A stretch of DNA of 39,709 bases, taken from positions 1 to 39,709 of the forward strand of contig JAKSYS010000594.1 of NCBI GenBank assembly GCA_022925895.1, given 5' to 3'. Source of the DNA: Fragilaria crotonensis. Taxonomy: Eukaryota; Bacillariophyta; Fragilariophyceae; Fragilariales; Fragilariaceae. A program made the translations under genes and the position numbers. The notes below the pieces were generated by a model, which searched no databases, was not told where the DNA came from, and worked only from the letters and a program-made list of their open reading frames with translations. Positions 31,584 through 39,709 of this stretch are shown piece by piece (positions within the stretch are counted from its first letter, which is position 1; every line of letters starts with the position of its first letter).

Positions 31584-32494
31584 ATGACGATGAGCCGACT
31601 GCTGCGGAATGGAGCGCTAATTCGTCGTACTCATAAACGATTCTTCAGTACTGACCCACTCGTGGAGCCATGGAAGTTTGTCCAGGGCCTGAGTGCGGAA
31701 GATGTGGCGAAGAACGAAACTATTGCTGCTTTTTTGCGAGCAAATTTCAAAGCCGAAGAGGACTTGTCACCTGCTGGTCGAGTGGACGATGCTGTAAAAG
31801 CTGTCGCGAATGAAGCTGTAGAAAAGATGATGCAAGCCATCTTAATATCCGAAAAATCAGTTGTTTCCGGCGACATTCCATTGAAGAAGAGGGATCACGA
31901 CGTTGCAGAAACATTCGCGACAACCTTGAAATCCCTGGTCTTCTCTATGGAGGTGATCCGTTCAAGGGTATTCATTCTGACGATGAGAGCTCCAAGATCT
32001 ATGTCAAGACTGTTTGGAAACTGCTCCAGCGAGAACTCGATCTTTATCACCGATCCTTTGAGAGTCGGGTCTATGACTTGACGGTGTTCGAAGACGAGAC
32101 CGACACGGAGGGGACGGTGCACCGTGTCGTCCCCACCAATGTACAGAGACATCCTATCCAGAATAAACTATTCTGCGTCAACTATCTGCGCTATCACGCC
32201 TTGAGACCCATCCAGATCCCAATTGTCTATGTCAACGAGGAAGAGAGTCCCGCAATGAAGCGCGGTGGTTTTATTGCCCCTGTCAAGCGCTACGTGAGCT
32301 GCACAGTCGAGGAAGGAGTTCCGATTCCGGAAAGGTTGGAGCTGGAATGTACTGGCCTTCAACTGAGAGATGTGGTGAGGTTGGATCGTGTCGTTTTTCC
32401 AGAGGGCGTGCGGATGTCGAAACGGGTCAAGCCTGAGCGATTCGTTATTGGTACGGTCTTTGGTCGTCGTGCTGACCAAGCAGATGATGCGTAG
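31584..32494 (+). CDS. Mitochondrial large-subunit ribosomal protein bL25 (TL5/CTC type), one frameshift
   Basis: The N-terminus MTMSRLLRNGALIRRTHKRF is Arg-rich and amphipathic without acidic residues, a good mitochondrial presequence. The core, reached after a one-base gap near 31915-31919, has DNLEIPGLLYGGDPFKG, then SSKIYVKTVWKLLQRELDLY, VYDLTVFEDE, VPTNVQRHPIQNKLFCVNYL and RPIQIPIVYVNEEESPAMKR. The C-terminal TL5-type domain has KRYVSCTVEEGVPIPERLEL and CTGLQLRDVVRLDRVVFPEG. bL25 binds 5S rRNA in the large subunit. Repaired length is about 303 residues. Before the gap there is a low-similarity helical segment (GRVDDAVKAVANEAVEKMMQ). Targeting is inferred from composition. Confidence 0.75.
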
Positions 32495-32575
32495 TACTGC
32501 GTACGCACGAAGTCAATTCGCATCAGAGACAACTTAGAACTACGACTTACTCTATAGTACGGATTCCCTCAACGC

Positions 32576-35200
32576 CTATGCTGACTTAATTGCATTCAGA
32601 GCGTTGCTCGCCACAGTAGCGATTGCCTTACCATCAGCCTTAGCAAGTTGGTGGTACTTCCCTTGGGCGGCGTCGGCAATATCTTTCGCCAGACCAGTAG
32701 AGATAAACTTGTTCTCGGTATCGATGCAGAGCAAGTTGAAACCAGGAAGTGCTCCCAATCTCTTGGAGCAGGCGATGACCTCCTCCTTTAGGTAGTTTCG
32801 GCTTGGCTTTCCATCCTTGGAATCCTCGTCGCTGTCGGGATCGAATTCATCCCCCATGGATACGGCAAGCGGAACATTGGCACGTCCATCGGAAATGAGA
32901 ACAACGACAACCTTTCCAACATCTCCACTTTTTTGCGCATTAAGACCTGTGAGGCTTGCAAGCTGCAGGGCGTGAGCAAGGGGGGATCCACCTCCGCAAG
33001 GCATTTGCTCCAATCGTCTGCTAGCCATTGCAATAGATTTGGTTGGTGGAAGCAACACATCGGCTGCTTCACCCTGGAATGGAATCAAGCAAATTTGATC
33101 TCGGCTTTGATACGCTTCAGTGAGAAGACTCAGAGCGGCTCCCTTGGCAGCATTCATACGGTTAAGTGCCATGGATCCGGAAGCATCGACGACGAAAATA
33201 ATCAGCGACCCAGCCTTACGGGCCATCTTCTTGATGCGGACATCACCTTGCTCGATATGAACTCCTCGTGATTCCTTGTCTGTACCAATCGCACGTTGAC
33301 GTCGGCTCTTCTGATATGGAGCGGCAGCACGCAAGGTGGCGTCGACTGTGAAGCAAAGAAGAAGTAAATCAGACAACATTGTCATGGATAACGAACAGTT
33401 TCCATAATATAGACCTACCAGCAAGGCGAGTGACCTTTCCCTTTGGCAACATCGGCTTAATGTATCGGCCACGATCCTGGGAGAAGATAAGGCCACGTCC
33501 GCCTCCCTTTCCGCTACGTTGCCTGCTAGCGAAGTCAATCAAATCGGGATCTATTGGCGTGGCGTCAACTTCAAACATGAATTCTTGAGGAACCTCAGGA
33601 ACATCAGGAGCTTCATTTTCGTTCTCCTCTTCGTCGTCTGGTTCGTCCTTTTCCTCTTCTTCCTCCTCCTTCTCGTCTTGATCGTCCTTCTGTTCATCCA
33701 AATTTTGCTGAGGTGGAGGTGGTGGTGGTGGAGGAGGAGGCGGCATCATCTCGTCTTGATCCATCGGGGTGTTGATAAAAGTACCACGAGGAGCGATGGC
33801 TAGCTTGACAGCGAGGCGCAAGTCCTCGCTGGTGACTTGGCGACCCTCGAGAGCGGCAGCTGCTCTGGCGACTTCGCAAGCGAAAATTTCTGCTCTGTGA
33901 CCCTGGCAACCCGCACGAATAGCCTCTTCGCACAGGTATTGAATTTGTGATGGAGCAACCTTCAAATCCTTGATGTATTCACGCGCAAAGATGATGGCAG
34001 TCTTGAGGTCTTCTTCGTTGGCGAGGGCAATCTTGAGAGCATCCTCACCTGCAACATTGCCTTGAGCACCTGAAGCTGAAAAATTGATCACGCTATCAAC
34101 AGCTTCAACACGTTGATTCAAGTCCAACTTGATAGCATCGGCCGAAAGTGCAATGGCAATTCTATCTAGGAGATGATCCCGCAATTGAGCCTCCTCGGGA
34201 TTGAAGGTAGCGATTAGGAGAGGACGACAAGGGTAGCGGAGAGAGATTCCTTCACGTTCAACGGTAACAAATCCCTCCGTAACGACATTCAACAGGATGT
34301 TTGCGGTCTCCTCATCAAGGAGATTGATATCATCGACATAAAGAACACCGCGGTGAGCCTTTGCCAAAAGACCTGGAGAGAACACGGTCTTACCAGACCT
34401 GACGCTCTCCTCAAGATCGGCACTACCAATGAGACGATCTTCCATAACATTTAAAGGCACCTGCACGAATGGGGTGGGAATGATTTCAGTCTCGCGTTCT
34501 TCCAAAGGAATGCCTCCATTCATAAGGTCGGCCTTGGTAAAGTCATCAAGTCCCCACTCTCCCTCAGGATCAATGTTGAAAGGCGATCCTTTGAGGACCT
34601 CGATTGGTGGAAGAAGTTGGTGGAGACCACGAGCCATGATGGACTTTCCAGTACCCTTACCTCCCGAGATGACAACTCCGCCCATGCGATAGTTGACGGC
34701 GGCCAGTAGAAGTGCCTGTTTGATATTTTCCTGACCCACAATCATGGAGAGTGGAAACGGTCGTCCTCCCAAATCCATTAGCTTGTTGTCCTTGATGCCC
34801 ACTTTTCCAACAGTCTGTCCAGCTTGTTGATTCTCCGCTGCCTCGGCCTCCATTGCAGCCTTGGCCCTCGCAGCTGCTGTGTCTTCAGAGATGGTCGCCA
34901 TGAACGAGTTGGTAGCCTGTGGTCTGACATGAGGGCTATTCGCAACGAATGTGAAAGAGTTGACCTGAATTATGGAGGTCAGCGATTGTGATTGAGTTAG
35001 TAAATTGCTCGAATACACCTTCGCTCCGATAGCGAGGCTCACAGCATCGTGTCAATAGCTGGACGATGAGGCGAGGTGGGTCGGCGATGTCAAGGTTTGA
35101 TAAGTCCAATTCTTGATGATCTACGATCAGCCCGACAGAAACTTACGGCTGCAAGGGAGCAGAATGCAATCAATACAGTTCTTGATAGGACTGACGCCAT
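32576..35200 (-). CDS. chlD: Magnesium chelatase subunit D, plastid-targeted, three exons
   Basis: ChlD is the platform subunit of the enzyme that inserts Mg2+ into protoporphyrin IX, the first committed step of chlorophyll synthesis; it works with ChlI and ChlH in the plastid stroma. Exons: 35200-35147, 34964-33419, 33345-32576; introns of 182 nt (phase 0) and 73 nt (GTAGGT...CACAG, phase 1). The protein has 789 residues: signal peptide (MASVLSRTVLIAFCSLAA), an AAA+ domain with GGKGTGKS (about 119-126) and YVDDIN, a proline run (11 Pro) followed by a Glu/Asp-rich linker, and a von Willebrand A domain with the MIDAS motif DASGS (near 587). The degraded AAA+ arginine-finger region is as in other ChlD proteins by length, but I cannot test activity. 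No frameshift is present. Confidence 0.92.
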
Positions 35201-35880
35201 GATACTCCTTCGTCCAAGTGGTTGTTGAACCTCTGAGTTGACGAAGTTGGGACAGCCTTTGTATTCAGCCTTCTTTTGGCAAAGTTGATCTGGATCCTCG
35301 TATCAACAGTGTTTGCATGCCACAACGTAAGTTTAGGAGAACCCGGAACTTGAACTTGTTGTATCAGGCTCCACCACGAGCACATGAAGTCCTATAAAAA
35401 TACTACTAAATCAATAGACACAATTTTATTAGGTCATGAGCCTGAGTGGATTCCACGTTGAGCCACTCGGAACTCGGAACTTGAGCTCCAGTGAGTCGTA
35501 CAGTACAAGTACTTGACACGAACGTACCCCATGGTATGTGACATCGTATGATACTGTCACAGCGTCACAACTCGCAACTCGCAACTCCCAACTCGCAACC
35601 AGAACCCAACACCCACCACGTGGAATACGTCTTAAACACTACTCCAGTACTGGACACGGTTCGATAAACAACGGTACTAATGACATTGTAGTCTACTTGG
35701 AGAAATAATGTGTGCACATGGCATGGAGATGCCATGGTCATTGTTTGCATTTTGTCTCCGAGACAACGGTAGTAATACTGGAGTACACAAGTGTAGCACC
35801 TCATCGCGATCCAAAAATGAAGTCACTCATCACTGCTGCAGTACTGCAGTCTAGGCGAAGCGAAGTCTGAATTGTGAACT
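35201..35880. promoter_or_regulatory. ChlD upstream region with heptamer repeat and GTAC words
   Basis: Between the ChlD start and the MYG1 stop. A heptamer CAACTCG repeats about 4.7 times at 35568-35600. GTAC words occur at 35500-35530 and 35640-35700, and a CAACTTG/AACTTG group lies near 35340-35360. No gene-like frame is seen. Confidence 0.5.
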
Positions 35881-36973
35881 TTACTTTGTTTCCAGTGCTA
35901 CTCGCGCCATCTGCAGAGCACCCTCATGAGTTTCATTCCCTCCAATAAAGCCAGCCGCATGGCAGAATTTGCACCCTGGAATTCCAGCAATCGTAGACAA
36001 GTCCTCATCTCTCACACCACGCCACGCTTCTGGCAGGCTGAGGCGGTTTTCAAAAGCTTTGCCTTCAACAGTGACAGCTTGGACTCTCCACATGCCGCCT
36101 TGGTCTGTGTAGAGGACAAACTTGATAGTCTTCTCCAGGTTGTGAGTCTTCTCCAATTCGTACAGGTGTCCTCTCCCAAGGGAGACCGCCCTCAGGAAGA
36201 GTGATAATTTCACCAGACTCGTCAGTCTTGAATCTATCCAGTACCGATTGTTCAACGATTGACCTAGCAGGGAGATCGGACTCGACCACCTTGGTCATCA
36301 CGGATACAAAGTCATCTCCACACATGTTGGATGCCTTCTCAAAGCGATCATCAGCGTCTGGTTGATCGCCATTCTCATCCACCTCATTCCAGCGCGGGTT
36401 CAGACGGCTCACACGCGATGACAACCCGGTTGAATCCTTATACAGCATCGACGCCGCAGGTTCGACACCAGTATCAATGGCATCGAGCGCCTCCAACAAG
36501 GAATCGTAAATCTTGGTGTAAGCCCAATCCAACTCCTCCTCGGATAGCTCAGGATAGAATGCCTTTAAGACATCCTTGCCGTAATGACGATAAATTAAGC
36601 CAGATGCGCTTAGCTTGGTGCACCGACCTGGATTAAAGTACTCTTCATAGCCGCGTTGGTGATGATCATATCTAAGAATTGAATGATCATAGACACCACC
36701 TACATCGAGAACAATATCAAGATCCTTTAGTACCTCAGTGTCTCTCGTGCGTACAACCTTGGAGTTACGATAATCGTTCACTTGACGCAGCATCCAGACA
36801 CCGAGGGCTTCATCAGCTTGAAAGGTTCCCGAATGTGTTCCAATCCTCTTCAGGGATGGAGTTGGGTCTAGTTTGGCACGTTTGTACGACATTGTGACCC
36901 AGGCAGAAACGGAACGTAGAAGTGACAACGCAATGATGGAGACAGAGATAAGTCTGCGAACGGATGAATGCAT
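35881..36973 (-). CDS. MYG1-family exonuclease (UPF0160), one frameshift
   Basis: MYG1 proteins are DHH-like RNA exonucleases linked to nuclear and mitochondrial RNA processing. Motifs in order: IGTHSGTFQADEALGVWML, VVRTRDTEVLKDLDIVLDVG, YDHHQRGYEEYF, WAYTKIYDSLLEALDAIDTG, FVSVMTKVVESDL, then in another frame GHLYELEKT, YTDQGGMWRVQAVTVEG, LPEAWRGVRDEDLSTIAGIP and KFCHAAGFIGGNETHEGAL. Removing one base near 36175 gives PWRGHLYELE and 363 residues. The start at 36973 adds MHSSVRRLISVSIIALSLLR followed by SVSAWVT, a signal peptide with an A-W junction; the internal start at 36892 (MSYKRAKLD) would give a cytosolic or nuclear form. Which is used is unknown. Confidence 0.85.
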
Positions 36974-37282
36974 TTTTTGAGATGGATCAGTAGCAAACAA
37001 CTCGAGACCAGATGATTGGATATGGATACATGGTGATTGAATAGATATGGGCCGTCACGGTACCATTGCGTACGATGTCATGCCGTGTACTGTACTTCTA
37101 GTAATACGGTATGGGTAGAGCACATGTACATTCGGTTTATTCCAGTCGTATGATAGCTATTAGCAATGAGCTGCACTTGAGTAGACTAGTAGACTAGGAT
37201 AGAGTACAGAGTACAGAGTCCCCAGGGACAGTATGATAATCGAGCGCTGGGAGGTGTGGGATTGAATTTGTGAAGCCATCAT
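36974..37282. promoter_or_regulatory. Divergent promoter region, GTAC words
   Basis: Between the MYG1 and nitronate monooxygenase starts. GTAC words occur near 37050-37130 and 37195-37220 (AGAGTACAGAGTACAGAGTC). No gene is seen. Confidence 0.4.
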
Positions 37283-38488
37283 ATGAAAAATCAAATAAAC
37301 AGGACGGCGCGTCATCATGGGTCACAGGGTTCGCAATCATCTTTCCAACACTCCACATCTCCACATCACCATATTATATCAAGAAACCGACGGCAGGAAC
37401 TGCACATCATTGATAACCATGATGACTGCTGCTCCTCCGTTAGGACTCGTCTCACCAAGCTTCTAAAATGCCAATATCCAATTCTACTACCAGGGATGTC
37501 TTGGATATCCAAACCTGAGTTGGTGGCAGCTGTGTCGAATGCTGGAGGTGTCGGCATCCTAGCAACTGGTCCACTGTCACCGGATGAAACGCGACAATCA
37601 ATCCAAAAGATTCGCGAACTCACCGACAAAACATTCGGTGTGGGTGCGACACTCCTAATGCCAGGTGCCAAGGAGAATGCTGAGGTGGCTGTGATGGAAC
37701 AAGTTCCGCTGGTCAACATCAGTTTAGGCAAGGCACAATGGATCGCAGATGCCGTTCATTCCTACGGAGGTACTGTGCTAGCTACCGTAACGAATCGACA
37801 ACATGCCCAGGCGGCACTGGATGCCGGTGCAGATGCCCTCATGGTGACCGGCTACGAAGCTGCAGCTCACGGAGGCGAAGTTGGCAACATTTCACTTATT
37901 CCAAGTATAGCTCAACAATTTCCTGACGTTCCGCTGGTTGCTGCAGGCGGGTTTGCCAACGGGGCTGGCTTGTCAGCTGCGTTGTCCCTTGGAGCAGATG
38001 CTATTGCAATGGGTTCAAGGTTTGCCGTCACGCATGAAAGCTCCCTCTCACAAGCTGCCAAAGACGCTATCTGTGCATCCACTGAATCGGACTCGGTCTA
38101 CGGGTCCAACTTTGATGGTATTTCTGCAAGAGTCTTGAAGACTCCTTTGTCAAAGCGACTAATGGCTCATCCGCCTCTCCCTCCAGTAGTGGCGTGGCGT
38201 GCAATGCTGGCGGCGAGGGACTTCTCCATTCCGCTCTGGAAGGTCCTCCCCGGTCTTTTGACTCAATGGGACAAACTTTTTGCGGTGGCACAGTTCGGGG
38301 CTGCGACAAAATATTTGGAGAAGGCCACAATTGATGGAGATTTGGATGCAGGTGTGCAATTTGTTGGTCAGTCCCAGGGTTTGATTCATGACGTGCTGAC
38401 CGTAGACGCAATTATGCAGCAAATCATGAAGGAAGCTGCCGAGGCTAGCGCCAAAACAGCCGATTACTTTGACTGCAAAAGCGCCTGA
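37283..38488 (+). CDS. Nitronate monooxygenase / 2-nitropropane dioxygenase-like FMN protein
   Basis: These FMN-dependent TIM-barrel enzymes oxidise alkyl nitronates; relatives are the FabK enoyl reductases. Motifs in this 401-residue protein: YPILLPGMSWISKPELVAAV, SNAGGVGILATG, FGVGATLLMP, ALDAGADALMVTGYEAAAHGG (catalytic-type His196), VPLVAAGGFANGAGLSAALS and GADAIAMGSRF (FMN-phosphate binding). The C-terminus is helical and not diagnostic. The first ATG at 37283 gives about 60 residues before the barrel; these are His/Ser/Gln-rich and basic, not a signal peptide. The next in-frame ATG is inside the barrel motif, so the early start stands. Substrate unknown; FabK or NMO-like activity cannot be told apart here. 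Confidence 0.82.
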   Translation: MKNQINRTARHHGSQGSQSSFQHSTSPHHHIISRNRRQELHIIDNHDDCCSSVRTRLTKLLKCQYPILLPGMSWISKPELVAAVSNAGGVGILATGPLSPDETRQSIQKIRELTDKTFGVGATLLMPGAKENAEVAVMEQVPLVNISLGKAQWIADAVHSYGGTVLATVTNRQHAQAALDAGADALMVTGYEAAAHGGEVGNISLIPSIAQQFPDVPLVAAGGFANGAGLSAALSLGADAIAMGSRFAVTHESSLSQAAKDAICASTESDSVYGSNFDGISARVLKTPLSKRLMAHPPLPPVVAWRAMLAARDFSIPLWKVLPGLLTQWDKLFAVAQFGAATKYLEKATIDGDLDAGVQFVGQSQGLIHDVLTVDAIMQQIMKEAAEASAKTADYFDCKSA

Positions 38489-38585
38489 AAGTGTTTACTG
38501 TATCGTCGAAGCAATCACATGACAAATGGAGCCGAAAAGCTATTATCTCGTACAATGTGAACGTGAAAGCTTCGCTAATAGGAGC
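38489..38585. other. Short gap between convergent genes
   Basis: 97 bp lie between the nitronate monooxygenase stop and the stop of the last gene. No terminator-like structure is seen. Confidence 0.4.
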
Positions 38586-39644
38586 TCAGCCGCGTCGACT
38601 GCTGAGACTTAAAGCTGCAATAGTTGCGGCAGCGCCTACACCAACACCTAAACCAAATACAAGAGCGGTGCCTGACTTCTTCGGGCGAGCACTCTCTGTC
38701 TTGGATAACCGAACGTCTGGTGATACTTGCTGCGTTTCCGTAATACCTTGTACAATGTCAATTTTTATTTTGTCCGACAGCATGTCGATCTCTGTGTTGG
38801 CCAACAAGTCATCTACTAGACCCAGCACCAGACCATAAAGGCTTGCTAGCAACTGCACTTGAAAATCTCCATAGACACCGTCGGGGTTGACTGCTCTCCT
38901 CGCAACTTCCAGTAAGTCCTTCGAACTTACCCTGGTGGTTGAAGATTTGGGCGCCAGAGGTTTCTTGGACGGTTCAAAATGCAAACGCAAATCATGACCG
39001 CAAAATGTAATACGGAGCGAATAAGCAATGCTATCCAACATGTGAAAGATAAGCTTCAGACAGTTGATGTACAACTGCCGCTCCACGACATCAGGCACCA
39101 GTGTTTGATTGACAGAACTGTTCATCAAAAGTCGATCGGCAACTTGTTCCAGAATTTCCTCGTCAATTCCAAAGTGATCGCCATCAATCACTACCTTTCC
39201 AGTAGAACTCATCTGTCGCTTAAGGATTAGTTCGTGACCAAAGAGCTGGATGCCGTGAAGCTCCGCAATCGCTCGGTATAGGAGATTCGCCGTCATGGTA
39301 ACTGTTGCTGCGTATATAGAACGCTCGACAACATCGGGGATTCCTGACATATTTATAGATGAATCAGTAAGGACCGAATCAACAAAATCATTCACATCTT
39401 TCTCTGATATTCCGGAAGGCCATACGGGATTGGGATGTCGCTCTTGACAGTCGACGGCAGATTGCGACTGAGACCTGACCACACAGACACACATTGCTGC
39501 TGATGTTGCGGCTGCGACTTTGATACCATGATGTTCTCGCAATGACGATGAAGGCGCTTGCGCTGTAGAGACACATCTGCTTCGGTGCGACACCACTCTT
39601 TGAAGGGTCAGCTTCGCGGGCAATCTGGTGCGTCGCATGATCAT
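38586..39644 (-). CDS. Uncharacterised tail-anchored protein with three related ~60-residue repeats
   Basis: The protein has 352 residues from the ATG at 39644. An N-terminal Arg-rich segment (MRRTRLPAKLTLQRVVSHRS) resembles a mitochondrial presequence. Then three related units: residues about 86-144 (DSSINMSGIPDVVERSIY..., LFGHELIL), 163-224 (NSSVNQTLVPDVVERQLYIN, FCGHDLRL) and 243-299 (YGDFQVQLLASLYGLVLGLV, MLSDKIKID). Units 1 and 2 share PDVVER and GH-[ED]-L; unit 3 is more divergent. A C-terminal hydrophobic segment near 325-347 (ALVFGLGVGVGAAATIAALS) ends with SRRG, like a tail anchor. I do not recognise the family. The window ends 65 bp upstream, so an upstream exon cannot be excluded. 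Confidence 0.65.
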   Translation of the reverse strand: MIMRRTRLPAKLTLQRVVSHRSRCVSTAQAPSSSLREHHGIKVAAATSAAMCVCVVRSQSQSAVDCQERHPNPVWPSGISEKDVNDFVDSVLTDSSINMSGIPDVVERSIYAATVTMTANLLYRAIAELHGIQLFGHELILKRQMSSTGKVVIDGDHFGIDEEILEQVADRLLMNSSVNQTLVPDVVERQLYINCLKLIFHMLDSIAYSLRITFCGHDLRLHFEPSKKPLAPKSSTTRVSSKDLLEVARRAVNPDGVYGDFQVQLLASLYGLVLGLVDDLLANTEIDMLSDKIKIDIVQGITETQQVSPDVRLSKTESARPKKSGTALVFGLGVGVGAAATIAALSLSSRRG

Positions 39645-39709
39645 TGTTGTCACACAGGCAATTGATATCTGTTCTGGTCGGACGAAAGATATATAATAGA
39701 CCAGACTGG

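Noticed and set aside
509..36973. Programmed ribosomal frameshifting as the cause of the seven breaks
   Set aside because: Sites share no slippery sequence and go in both directions (four extra, three missing).
1..39709. tRNA, rRNA or CRISPR features
   Set aside because: I found no cloverleaf with a GTTCRA T-arm, no rRNA-like stretch and no regular spaced repeats.

Overview
This window is nuclear DNA from a photosynthetic stramenopile, most likely a pennate diatom. Three lines of evidence point there. First, the genes carry short GT-AG introns (64-182 nt). Second, several proteins start with a signal peptide followed by an A-F or A-W junction, which is the targeting signal for the complex (secondary) plastid of diatoms. 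Third, the gene content fits: a stramenopile-style heat-shock factor, a nuclear-encoded magnesium chelatase subunit D, a diatom-type CRAL-TRIO protein and several proteins that look restricted to this lineage. I cannot name the species from sequence alone.

Layout from left to right: an HSF-type transcription factor (-, 509-1548); a seven-helix TOM1/THH1-like membrane protein (+, 2640-3578); an RsmE-type rRNA methyltransferase with a plastid presequence (-, 3766-4705); a C2H2 zinc-finger protein (+, 5188-5918); two plastid-targeted proteins of unknown function, divergently transcribed (-, 5926-7854; +, 8464-9390); Golgi tether subunit COG7 (+, 9824-12437); a gene-poor stretch (12438-16796) holding a 1.2-kb inverted-repeat transposon; a CRAL-TRIO lipid-transfer protein (+, 16797-17896); a 1,529-residue probable nuclear protein with SET-like and MBD-like signatures (+, 18961-23698); cytochrome b561 (-, 23690-24583); a DusA-type tRNA dihydrouridine synthase (-, 25217-26600); an unknown repeat protein (+, 27165-28040); a TLC-domain membrane protein (+, 28445-29414); a nested pair of inverted-repeat elements (29541-31278); a mitochondrial bL25 ribosomal protein (+, 31584-32494); Mg-chelatase ChlD (-, 32576-35200); a MYG1 exonuclease (-, 35881-36973); a nitronate monooxygenase-like flavoprotein (+, 37283-38488); and a triple-repeat tail-anchored protein (-, 38586-39644).

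The genes do not form a pathway. They are a random-looking sample of housekeeping and organelle genes, spaced tightly, with convergent pairs only 7 bp apart or overlapping by 9 bp. Two patterns cut across the whole window. Seven of the genes are intact except for one single-base frameshift, four with an extra base (a G or C homopolymer is next to each) and three with a missing base; this looks more like residual consensus errors than decay. Nearly every intergenic region upstream of a gene contains clusters of palindromic GTAC-containing words, including hairpins up to 30 bp of perfect palindrome.
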